This document shows, one piece after another, positions 8,424-16,662 of a stretch of 64,000 bases of DNA. Source of the stretch: Acidobacteriota bacterium (GTDB taxonomy: Bacteria; Acidobacteriota; Vicinamibacteria; Vicinamibacterales; CAVVIG01); NCBI GenBank assembly GCA_003222395.1, contig QHWB01000054.1:7032-71031 (forward strand), given 5' to 3'. Under the pieces are notes generated by a model. That model had not been told where the DNA came from, did no database searches, and worked only from the letters and a program-made list of their open reading frames with translations. Numbering within the stretch: position 1 is the first letter of the stretch; each line of letters starts with the position of its first letter. The translations under genes and the position numbers were made by a program.

Positions 8424-9001
8424 GAGGTCGATCGTCGCGTCGAGAGAGGCGAGTTCATCGCGTGCAACAGCAACCAGGAATGCCGGGCCGATCGTTCACG
8501 ACGCCAGCGATGATCGAACTTGAACGAGAGACCGATCGACCAGATGCGTGCCGGCCAGGGGCAATATGCGGAGTTGTGACCGACAGCACCCGCGAGGCGA
8601 TCGCGCGCGAGCATGAGCACCTGAATGAGAGGCAGAGCGCGGCCGTCCGGGAGATTCTGGCGAATTGCGATCAAGTCATGGTGCTCGAAGGCACCGCCGG
8701 CGCCGGAAGACGACGGCGCTCGCGGCGGTTCGCGACGCGGCCGAACGTGAGGGCTACCAAGTCGAGGGCTTCGCGCCGACCTCCCGTGCCACCCACAAGC
8801 TGGCCGAGGTCGGCATCGAGTCGAATACGTTGCAGCGGCAGCAAGACGCTCGGCATCGAGGCTGGCGACTACGCCCGTGTCGAGCACACCGACGCGAAGA
8901 GGAACCAGGTGACGGTCAGAACGGACGACGAGCGTACGGTGAACTACGACCCCCGACGCCTGCAGGGCGTCACGATCTATCGCGAAACGGAGTGGGCCTG
9001 A
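8390..9001 (+). pseudogene. MobF-type conjugative relaxase/helicase remnant, frameshifted
   Basis: Pieces of a TrwC/TraI-like relaxase can be read across frames. In order they are DIKHEVDRRVERGEF, PGRSFTTPAMIELERET, QMRAGQGQYAEL, VTDSTREAIAREHEHLNERQ, a Walker A region VLEGTAGAG continuing in another frame as KTTALAAVRDAAEREGYQ, GFAPTSRATHKLAEVGIES, and finally LGIEAGDYARVEHTDAKRN. At least three single-base shifts and one large internal deletion (after SNTLQR) break it. The nuclease half with the catalytic tyrosines is absent. It marks an old conjugative element next to the tRNA. Confidence 0.75.
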
Positions 9002-9380
9002 TCCGATTCAGTGGACGGTTTCGCTGATCGATCAGTACGACCCTCGTGATCGCACCGAGCTCCACCAGCTGCGACCAGTCGCGATCATTACGCGCGAGCC
9101 GCGAGGCTTCGAGCGCCAACGCGGCGCCCGCGGCTCCCGAGCAGACGGTCGTCGGCAGGCGTTGAAAACCCGGCCGATCACCGAATCCACTGCCGGGGAT
9201 GCCCAAGTCATCGTCGATGGTCTCCACGCGGGCAGAAGCCCAATTCGCGCGCGACGTCGACCAGCGCATACTGGCGTCGCCGCCGACTCTCGCAGTGACC
9301 CGGACGTGGCCGGGCGTCGATTGGCGCACGTACACGAGGGCGGTCCGTTCCAGATGGTCAGCGGTGATCTTCGCGCGCAT
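8970..9380 (-). pseudogene. serine recombinase (resolvase family), truncated N-terminal fragment
   Basis: The start MRAKITADHLERTALVYVRQ matches the N-terminal strand of serine recombinases with the catalytic Ser in RQST. TIDDDLG and ALALEASRLARNDRDW follow as in the resolvase core. Between them the frame slips: the neighbouring frame reads ESRRRRQYALVDVARELGF, so one shift out and one back have replaced about 25 residues. The protein ends soon after the LVELGAI segment, at the junction with the relaxase remnant. The start overlaps the end of the upstream gene (9358-9894), the usual arrangement in this element type. Confidence 0.7.
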
Positions 9381-9894
9381 CGTCCCGCTCCTCATCATGG
9401 TCGGCGGCCACCGCGCTGGCGAGCAGCAGATCGGCGAGCGTCCTCACCAACTCCTGTGCGATCTGCGCCGGCAGAACGACCGTCGATACCTCGCGCTCGA
9501 ACGGCATGGGCGTTGTCTCGGCTGTCGACGTCGCATCGTGCTCCTCCTGAGGAAGATCGATGACGCGATCGTGCGCCGAGCGTGTGGCGTTCACCAATAA
9601 CGCCAGCTCACTGAGCGCTTCGACAGAGACAACGACAGGACCGACCGACAGGGCGGCACACGCCATGCGGTCGGTCATCCACACCGGAATCGCAGCCGTC
9701 CGCAGATCGTGCTCGCAGAGCCAGACCTCCCGGCCATGACGCGCGCTGCGCTGGACGAGAATCGTCTGGCCATGCAGCGGATGCCAGGGATAGTGAACTG
9801 TGACTTGCTCAGTGTGGTGGGCAGAATCTGACTGGCGCGAAGGATTCCCTTCGGCGGCTTCGCCGTCCTTGACACCGCCTGCGCGCCGCGACAC
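9358..9894 (-). CDS. DUF5372-like accessory protein of a serine-recombinase element
   Basis: The 178-residue protein contains HHTEQVTVHYPWHPLHGQTI, WLCEHDLRTAAIPVWMTD, then SVGPVVVSVEALSEL and a C-terminal TVVLPAQIAQELVRTLADLL. The HPLHGQ...W..D pattern resembles the small DUF5372-type proteins encoded just upstream of serine recombinases in actinobacterial and acidobacterial elements. Their role is not known to me. The stop overlaps the start region of the recombinase fragment. The gene itself looks intact, but its partner is dead, so it is probably drifting. Confidence 0.55.
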   Translation of the reverse strand: MSRRAGGVKDGEAAEGNPSRQSDSAHHTEQVTVHYPWHPLHGQTILVQRSARHGREVWLCEHDLRTAAIPVWMTDRMACAALSVGPVVVSVEALSELALLVNATRSAHDRVIDLPQEEHDATSTAETTPMPFEREVSTVVLPAQIAQELVRTLADLLLASAVAADHDEERDDAREDHR

Positions 9895-9929
9895 CGCCTG
9901 CGCGCCGCTGGATCAGCTTTTAGCGACGG

Positions 9930-10318
9930 CCTTCAATGCGACGCCTTCAGAGCGACTTCTGCATAGAGCCCCTCGATGGTCACCATTCCGTTCACCCACA
10001 ATGCGCCGGTCGCCCCATCGCGGATTCTCCGTGGCCACTGGCAGGATCATCGCGAAAGTCTCGGCTAATAATGGGTGGACGACCGGCTCGTCGCCCATAC
10101 GTCCAGCGTCGTGCCACGAGACGTCGATGCTAACGAAGGAGCATCGCCGGCGTGATGATGGACGCCGTCCAATTGACGCGCGGCAGCAGTCGACTGGCGG
10201 CCGAGAGGAATGCGCGGTCGGCGGTCGTGAGCGCCGGTCGCGCGATCTGGCGCCACAAGATGCCGAGCTGATGGCGGAGCACCACGACCTCGAGTTCTTC
10301 GAACTGGGCTGACCGAAA
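9930..10318 (-). pseudogene. IS3/rve-type transposase remnant
   Basis: One frame (10318-10130) reads FEELEVVVLRHQLGILWRQ, then PALTTADRAFLSAASRLLPR and WTASIITPAMLLR, the N-terminal part of integrase-core transposases. It then slips frame to GRRAGRPPIISRDFRDD and again to ILPVATENPRWGDRRIVGE, the well-known ENPRWGYRRI block. The DDE catalytic core downstream is missing. Several frameshifts make it a clear relic. Confidence 0.65.
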
Positions 10319-10449
10319 CGCAGCATCAAGAGCTGCAGAACGCGTTCGTGTCCCTGCTAAAAAACTCGGTCGGCGTTCATTTTGTTGCCGCTCACGAGAA
10401 AGCGCGTAAATCTGGGCCGACGAATGGTGGCACGCTGAAACGAGCGGCG

Positions 10450-11226
10450 TTAGGTCGCAGAGCGTCTCGCTTTCTGCGCGAGTTCGGCTTCGCGTTTTCG
10501 ATACGACTCGCCGTCGATGGTCAGGATCTCGGCGTGATGAGTAAGGCGGTCGATCAGCGCGACGGCACACGACGCATTCGGGAAGATCGTGCTCCATTCC
10601 ATGAAGGCTCAGTTCGTCGTCAGCACAATCGATTTCTGCTCATAGCGGCGGCTCACGACCTGAAACAGGAGGTCGGCCGCATGGGCGTCGTACGAGAGAT
10701 ACCCGATCTCGTCAATGCAGAGGAGTGACGGCCGGGCATAGACGCGGAGGCGCCGCTCGAGCGCGCGCGCCGTCTCTTGGGCCGTGAGATCGAGGACGAG
10801 ATCCGAGGCGGTGATGAACCGTGCGGAGTGGCCGGCGAGGACGGCCTGATGGAGGAGATTCTTCGCGACCATCGTCTTCTCGAGGCCTTGAGCGGCCACG
10901 AGGATCGCGTTCTCGCGCTTGGTGACGAAGTCGAGGGTCAAGACGCGTTCCACGCTGGGGCGATGGATCTGCTTGGGCCAGGTCCACTCGAAATCGGCCA
11001 TGGCCTTGAAGCGACCGATGCGGGCCTCTTTTAATCGCCGTTCCACACGCTGCCGCGCCCGGGCGTCGAGTTCGGCGCGCACGACGGTCTCGAGCAAGAC
11101 CGCCGGACTCCAGCGCTTCTGGGTGGCGCGGGCGATGAGGTCATTCAGATCCGCGGCGGTCTGCGAGAGTCCCAATTGGCGGAGGTGATCACTCAGGGTC
11201 GTCGGGATCGGGTCGAGCGAGGTCAT
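10450..11226 (-). pseudogene. istB: IstB-type ATPase, nonsense-mutated
   Basis: IstB is the AAA+ helper ATPase of IS21 transposition. The frame runs from ATG 11226 and reads TNxAFMEW near the end, but the codon before AFMEW is TGA where relatives have Leu. Beyond it the frame continues to a natural TAA at 10450 (NASCAVALIDRLTHHAEI, SYRKREAEL). The P-loop is also altered: AAQGLEKTM instead of the usual AQGLGKT, which puts Glu in a position that must be Gly. Walker B (LLCIDEIGYLS) is kept. Either change should abolish activity. The start overlaps the end of istA. Confidence 0.85.
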
Positions 11227-12477
11227 CGTAGGACTCCAAGGGATGCGGGGTGACGTCGAGATCGCGGACGCCGGGCCGGTCGGGCAAGGCGAGCGGGATC
11301 GGGGGTTTCTGGCCGCGTTGTCGGCGACGGTTCGAGGATGTGCGTGATGGCACTCGCGCCAAGCCCCGCGCGAGCGCGTCGGCGACGGCGGCGGTCAATT
11401 CCTGCGGGCCGTAGTCGTCGAGGAGCGCGAGCAAGCGGGCGGTGTGCACGCGCAGCGATTCCCCGCGCGCCGCCAGGTGCTCGAGCAGCGTGGCGATCAG
11501 CGGGACGGCGACGCGGAGGCGATCGCGCCCGCTCGACGGATTGGCTTGGCGCGTGACCGCGAGCAAGCCTTCGAGGTGCGCCAGATCTCCAATCGTCTGC
11601 CCCGTGTCGTAGCTCCGCGCGTGCCGCGCGATCTCCTCCGCACCGGCGACGAGGCGCACGGTCGTCGCGCTCGCGAGCAGCGTGAGCGGCCGGCGGACAT
11701 GCGTGTGCGGAATCGAATAGCTATTCCGGTCGAAGTGGACGTACGGGGTCTTGCCGGAGACGACGGCGCGCAACACCTCGGTGTCGAAGGGATGCGCGGG
11801 CAGCGGGAGGAGGCGCGGCTGCTCCTGCGCGAAGACCTGCGCGACGGTCTGATCGCGTTGCTCGGGATGGGGACGCTGATGCGCAATCTCCTCGCGCCAG
11901 CGACGAAACTGCGCGTTCAGATCATCGACATCCGCAAACGTCCGCGCGGCAAAGAACGCGTCGCGGAGGTACTGAATTTGTCGCTCTCGAGCGTCTGATC
12001 CAGCGTGAAGAGCGCCGACAGCGCACGTGAGTAGGAGAGGACCATCACGAAGCCCGAGAGCGGCCGCGTGCCGTGGCCGATCCGGATCATCCCAAAGGCG
12101 CCCCAGTCAATTTGGGCTTCTTCCGCTGGTAACGTCGTCAAGCGCCGATACAGCGTCGGCGTGACGCTCGGCCGCAGCGTGTGGACGACGCGCCGCAATT
12201 GGACGACGGAGCCGGGATAGCCGCGCGCGCGGACCATCTCAAACAGCCGGGTCGCACGGAGCCGCGGATATTGCGCGAGGGTGTCTCGCACGAACGGCAG
12301 ATACCGGTCGAGCTGCGTCGGGCGGCACAGACCGCGCGGCAAGGCGCGGGTGTCGTGCGCGATCGCCGCGCGCACCGTGTCATGGTGGACGCCGAGGGCG
12401 GCGGCGATGGTGCCGACCTTCCAGTGCTCGCCGAAATACAGGCGGCGAATCTCGGCGTGCTGCTCGGGTGTGATCAT
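11189..12477 (-). pseudogene. istA: IstA-type transposase, frameshifted with internal deletion
   Basis: The N-terminal part (12477 to about 11995) has the HTH (HWKVGTIAAALGVHHDTVRA) and the first catalytic Asp region (AQIDWGAFG). After FTLDQTLES the sequence jumps to RQIQYLRDAFFAARTF in a different frame, skipping roughly 70 codons that in relatives carry the second Asp (YDNL) and the Glu. A further frame change leads into the C-terminal part (TEVLRAVVSG.., PYVHFDRNSYSIPH..). Two of three DDE residues are therefore missing. Its 3' end overlaps istB. Confidence 0.85.
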
Positions 12478-12952
12478 GGCGGGCCTCCGGGGACACGCGA
12501 CGGATTCGCCAGGGCGGTGGAAGGAGCCACGCGCTTTCGGGGCCGCAGACCATACAGCGCAACGCGCCCGCCAGGGGCGCAGTCGGCGATCGATCCGTCG
12601 CCGTGTCCGCGAGCAGTGTGACCGGCGGTGCCGCGGGGCCGGAAGTTTGATCCCTCACGCGGGCGCGATACGCGCGTTGGTGATCACGATGATCGAGGCG
12701 GCCTTCCGGGCTGCGCCGATGCCGGCGGCGCGCGGCGCCGACCGAGTCGTGACGGGCGGCCATCCGACACGCCGACGAGCAATACGCGTGGCCCCGATCA
12801 CACCACGCGCAGATCGCGAAGAGGCGGTTGCAGCGCCGGCAGATTTTCTGGCGAAGCGGCGCGTCCACGTCGGAGCAGCGGCACACTCCAACTGGACACG
12901 CAGCGAAACCGTGACACAAGAGACAGCGACCGGTCTCGGTCCGTCGGAGCAT
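12380..12952 (-). CDS. small Cys-rich zinc-finger-like protein, IS21 passenger
   Basis: A frame with a cluster of cysteine pairs (CLLCHGFAACPVGVCRC, CRRCNRLFAICAWCDRGHAYC) followed by a basic helix (RRRHRRSPEGRLDHRDHQRA). I have seen such Cys-rich basic proteins next to IS21-type istA genes. ATG 12952 precedes the Cys cluster; an earlier start at 13201 would add sequence with no recognisable features. The 3' end overlaps the first 98 bases of istA in another frame, so the true end may be nearer to 12480. Metal and nucleic-acid binding are inferred only from the Cys spacing. Confidence 0.4.
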   Translation of the reverse strand: MLRRTETGRCLLCHGFAACPVGVCRCSDVDAPLRQKICRRCNRLFAICAWCDRGHAYCSSACRMAARHDSVGAARRRHRRSPEGRLDHRDHQRAYRARVRDQTSGPAAPPVTLLADTATDRSPTAPLAGALRCMVCGPESAWLLPPPWRIRRVSPEARHDHTRAARRDSPPVFRRALEGRHHRRRPRRPP

Positions 12953-13255
12953 CGAGGCGGTCACCGAGGGTCTGGAGGGGCAAAGCTCCAGGCCCTCACC
13001 TCGCCGTGGCGTCAGCTTACGCGGCTCGCGCCGTTCGCCACAATTCGCACCGAATAGAGCGAAGGGGCCGTGGACGCTGACGCAGCCGTGGACGCACAGA
13101 ACGCGTCCACCGCTGTGTGGAAATCCCGCTGCAGAACGCGAGATTCCCACGAGCGCCCACAGCCGTTCTCTTTTCTTCAGAAGAACAACGACGAAGAACA
13201 ACTACAACGACCCGGGGTCCAGATAGATTTACGCGGTTTCAGATGAGCGCCAACA
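12953..13255. other. no supported gene
   Basis: A GC-rich stretch between the passenger gene and the TPR fragment. Frames exist but none shows family features. It probably contains one edge of the IS element. Confidence 0.4.
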
Positions 13256-13573
13256 TTGTGGTCCGATTCCTATGATGGCGATCTGCGCGAAACGCTCACG
13301 CTGCAGGACAACTTCGCGCGCACGATCGCTGAACAGATCCGGATCAATCTCAACGCGCAGGAACGGGCGACGCTGACGCACGGGAAAGTCGTGGATCCTC
13401 GCGCGTACGAGGCGTACCTGAAGGGACGGTATTTCTGGAACAAGCGAACCGGTGACGACTTTGAAAAGGCGGTCGAGTATTTCAACCAGGCGATCCAGCG
13501 CGATCCACACTACGCGCAGGCGTACAGTGGCTTGGCCGACACGTCCGCCTTGTCGGGCGATTGGGAGTATGGA
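13256..13573 (+). pseudogene. TPR-domain fragment of a winged-helix/adenylate-cyclase-type regulator
   Basis: About 105 residues read [46 protein letters not shown] and [20 protein letters not shown]. This is the segment before and including the first TPR of large signalling proteins common in acidobacteria (TolB-like domain followed by TPRs). An in-frame stop lies just upstream and there is no N-terminal domain; downstream the frame runs without homology into the metallophosphoesterase. It is a piece left by a rearrangement, with no plausible function of its own. Confidence 0.6.
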
Positions 13574-13690
13574 GATCGTGTGTTTCTGTCGTTGATAGAC
13601 GAGGGCAGCCACCGGACGTCCTGCCAGATATTCGAGGCGTCCACCGACGAGTGGAAACCCGATCGACGCGAGATCGGTCGCCGGGGATCG

Positions 13691-14494
13691 ATGATGTCGC
13701 ACGGCGCCGGAGTATTGCACTTCGTCCAGATCAGCGACACTCACATCGGGTTCGATAAGCCCGCGAACACCGATGTCACGGCGACACTGCGCGCCGCGAT
13801 CGCGAATATCAAAGCCGATCCGGAACCGCCGGCATTCGTGCTCCACACGGGCGATCTGACGCACTGTCGAAGGCTGCTGAATTCGACACGGTGCAGCAGG
13901 TCCTTTCCGACCTGTCGATGCCTGTGTTCTATGTGCCCGGCGAGCACGACGTACTCGAGGACGACGGCAAGAGCTACCTGCAGCGATTCGGCAAGGGGAC
14001 CAGCGGCGCCGGCTGGCATAGCTTCGACCACGGCGGCGTCCACTTCGTCGGCCTGGTGAACGTCGTCGATCTGAAGGCAGGCGGGCTCGGGACGCTCGGC
14101 AACGAGCAGTTCGAATGGCTCGAGAAGGACGTGAAGCGGCTGAAGAGCAGCACGCCGATCGTCGTGTTCGCGCACATCCCGCTCTCGTCCGTGTATCCGG
14201 AATGGGGATGGGGCACGGACGACAGTGCGCGCGCGTTGTCGTATCTGAAGCGCTTCGGATCCGTGTCGGTGCTCAACGGCCACATCCACCAGGTGATGCA
14301 GAAGGTGGAAGGGCATGTCACGTTCCACCGCGATGTCGACGGCGTTTCCGCAACCGGCGCCCGGCTCGGCGCCGTCGCCGGGGCCGATGAAAGTGCCCGA
14401 CGATCGCCTGCGCAAGGTCCTCGGCCTGTCGCGCGTGTCGTTCCACGACGTCAACCACCCGATCGCCATCACCGATGTACCGCTCGAGGCTGAA
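13691..14494 (+). pseudogene. calcineurin-like metallophosphoesterase, two frameshifts
   Basis: Metal-binding blocks are visible: [14 protein letters not shown] (DxH), LHTGDLTH (GD), YVPGEHD (the GNHD position), [10 protein letters not shown] and VLNGHIHQ (GHxH). After GDLTH one C is missing (CACTGTCG for CACCTGTCG), which moves the next 150 residues into another frame. Near 14325 a second change of about 2 bases moves the last part (AFPQPAPGSAPSPGPMKVP) into a third frame. The secretion signal expected in this family is also absent, replaced by unrelated sequence. Cytochrome-linked relatives sit upstream of a cupredoxin and a di-haem protein, as here. If the shifts were assembly errors it could be a real gene. 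Confidence 0.7.
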
Positions 14495-14752
14495 ATGACT
14501 GCCGCGGACGCTCACGACGTTGTCGTCGATAACTTCGGCTTCGCGCGCGATGGCGTCGATGCCGGTGGGACGACGATCACCTGGACCAACCGCGACGACG
14601 TGCCGCACAACGTCGTCAGCCTCGAGCAGAAGTTCAAGTCGCCGGTGCTCGACACGGATCAGCAGTTCTCGCACCGCTTCGACGCGCCCGGCACTTACAA
14701 GTACTTCTGCTCGATTCATCCGAGGATGGCCGGGCAGATCGTGGTCGGGTGA
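14495..14752 (+). CDS. small cupredoxin (blue copper) domain
   Basis: The 85 residues from the ATG (MTAADAHDVVVDNFGF) form a plastocyanin-like domain: TITWTNRDDVPHNVV supplies the first His, and YFCSIHPRMAGQIVV supplies Cys, His and Met, a complete type-1 copper set. There is no signal peptide at this start. The same frame runs upstream into the last metallophosphoesterase segment, so the two may once have been fused or translationally coupled. It probably acts in electron transfer or copper handling outside the cytoplasm together with the di-haem protein downstream, but without an export signal it may be non-functional. Confidence 0.6.
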   Translation: MTAADAHDVVVDNFGFARDGVDAGGTTITWTNRDDVPHNVVSLEQKFKSPVLDTDQQFSHRFDAPGTYKYFCSIHPRMAGQIVVG

Positions 14753-15240
14753 GTCGATGCGGGTACAGCCTCTCTCCCGGATTCGGGGAGAATGACATTG
14801 AGCCGTTGATGCCGACGATGCTGATCGTGAGCGCGCCCGCCGGAGCGGCACAGATCGTAGTCCGGCACAACGTCGACGGGGTGACTCACCGTGAGGTTGA
14901 TTCGTGGCGCGCCGACGCGAACAGAATGTTTCTGCGACGCGCATCGCCGTTATTGCACGTCGTGTTGCAAAACGAATCACGTCGCGTGCTCCAGCTCTTC
15001 CGGGCGCGGGTCTCGTGGAGTCGCGTCGAACACCAACGCGCTTCACTCGATGCGCATCCGTGGTGTTCGACCGAACACGCCGCAAATCGTCTCCAGAAAA
15101 TTTCCGTGAAAGCGATTCGCCTTTTCGATTGATCGGTCCGAGCGTCGGCTGTTGAATGTGCGCCGCGTTCGCATCATCCGACACCGCAGTCATCACGCGA
15201 CGCTCGATCACGACCACGTCAACCATCAAGGAGGATCGTC
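14753..15240. other. intergenic; only a strong ribosome-binding site recognised
   Basis: Nearly 490 bases with no gene I can support. The last bases hold AAGGAGG about 6 bases before the ATG at 15241, an unusually good Shine-Dalgarno that fixes the start of the cytochrome gene. Confidence 0.5.
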
Positions 15241-16464
15241 ATGAAGCGTGCACGCGGTGTCATGGTGTTGCTGGCGGGCGCGACCGCCGCCTGGGTGATG
15301 GCGGCGTCGTACGCAGTCCACGGGCAGACGGGTGCCACGCCGGCGCCGACCGGATTCGACAACCTGACCAACGGGTTCCTCACGCAGGCGGACTTCGACG
15401 CCGCGCGCGCGACGTTCGAAGAACGAGACACGATCCCGGACGGCCTCGGCCCGGTGTACAACGCGCAATCCTGCGCCGAGTGCCACCAGAATCCGATCAC
15501 CGGCGCCATCAGCCAGGTTAGCGAGCTGCGCGCCGGTCACCGCGACGGCGTCGGCAACTTCGTCGACGCACCGGGTGGCTCGCTGATCAACGATCGCGCG
15601 ATCGACGCGTCGATCCAGGAGCGCGTGCCGGGCGCCGAAAACGTCCGCACCTTCCGCCTGTCGACCAACGCGCTCGGCGACGGCTTCGTCGAGGCGATCA
15701 ACTCCAACACGCTCGTCGCCATCGCGAACAGCCAGCCCGGACAGAGCGGCGGCCGCATCGCGGGACAGGTCATTCAGGTGCCGGTGAGCGAAGCGCCCGG
15801 CGCCGTCCGCGTCGGACGCTTCGGCTGGAAGAATCAGCACGCGAGTCTGCTCTCGTTCTCGGCCGACGCGTACCTGAACGAGATCGGCGTCACGAGCCGT
15901 CTGCAGCCGACGGAAAACACGTCGCTCGGGAGCTCCGTCGCCGAGTTCGACAGGGTCCCCGATCCTGAAGACGCTGGCAACGACATTGACGTGTTCGCCA
16001 ATTTCCTGCGCTCGACCAAGGCGCCGCCGCGCGACGCCGCGCTCGCCGGTACCGCGGACGCCGTTGCAGGATCGAATCTGTTCAATTCGATCGGCTGCAG
16101 CATCTGTCACGTGCCGAACATCACGACCGCGGCCGTCGGCACGTCGATCAACGGCGGCGCGTTAATCGTGCCCGCCGCGCTCGGCAACAAGATCATTCAC
16201 CCGTACAGCGACTTCCTGCTGCACGACGTCGGCAGCGGCGACGGCATCGTCCAGAACGGCGGCCAGTCGACCGCCAATAAGCTGCGCACGCAGCCGCTCT
16301 GGGGCGTGCGGACGCACAGCCGCCGCATGCACGACGGCGAGTCGCTGACGTTCACCGACGCGATTCTGCGCCACGGAGGCGAAGCGACGTTCGTGACCAA
16401 CAACTTCCGCGCGCTGAGCGGGAATCAGCAGAACCAGATCGTCACGTTCCTGAAGTCTCTCTGA
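15241..16464 (+). CDS. secreted di-haem oxidoreductase (DHOR/DUF1111-like cytochrome c)
   Basis: The 407-residue protein has an N-terminal signal peptide (KR, then a hydrophobic run to about residue 28). It carries two haem c attachment motifs: C78-A-E-C-H82, and C286-S-I-C-H290 after GSNLFNSIG. The C-terminal half has LHDVGSGDGI, LRTQPLWGVR and HGGEA, the conserved blocks of the di-haem oxidoredictase family. The family is periplasmic and redox active; its physiological substrate is not settled. It follows a cupredoxin gene and precedes a membrane/propeller protein, so it probably belongs to an extracytoplasmic electron-transfer or metal-handling set. The strong AAGGAGG site fixes the start. 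Confidence 0.85.
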   Translation: MKRARGVMVLLAGATAAWVMAASYAVHGQTGATPAPTGFDNLTNGFLTQADFDAARATFEERDTIPDGLGPVYNAQSCAECHQNPITGAISQVSELRAGHRDGVGNFVDAPGGSLINDRAIDASIQERVPGAENVRTFRLSTNALGDGFVEAINSNTLVAIANSQPGQSGGRIAGQVIQVPVSEAPGAVRVGRFGWKNQHASLLSFSADAYLNEIGVTSRLQPTENTSLGSSVAEFDRVPDPEDAGNDIDVFANFLRSTKAPPRDAALAGTADAVAGSNLFNSIGCSICHVPNITTAAVGTSINGGALIVPAALGNKIIHPYSDFLLHDVGSGDGIVQNGGQSTANKLRTQPLWGVRTHSRRMHDGESLTFTDAILRHGGEATFVTNNFRALSGNQQNQIVTFLKSL

Positions 16465-16662
16465 CACGGATGAACCGGAGATCGGTGAGATCGCAGAGAA
16501 AAACACTCTGCAGGCTCGCCGGTCTCTGCGTTCAACGCTGAACGTGACCGGCAGGGAGAACATCGGCAGACATTTGTCAGCCAGCGTGCAGACGTGCACG
16601 GCCGTGCGTCGCAACTGCAAGCGTGAACGGCCGGCAGGTCCCTTGCACCACACCTTGTTTCC

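Larger units (their letters stand above)
10450..12952 (-). mobile_element. IS21-family element, inactivated (istA, istB and a passenger gene)
   Basis: Adjacent istA-istB genes in the order and overlap typical of IS21, with a small Cys-rich gene upstream of istA. Both transposition genes are broken. I could not delimit the terminal inverted repeats by eye, so the limits given are those of the genes and not of the element. Confidence 0.65.

Noticed and set aside
14753-15240. Small frames between the cupredoxin and the di-haem cytochrome
   Set aside because: No frame has a ribosome-binding site, family features or sensible composition.
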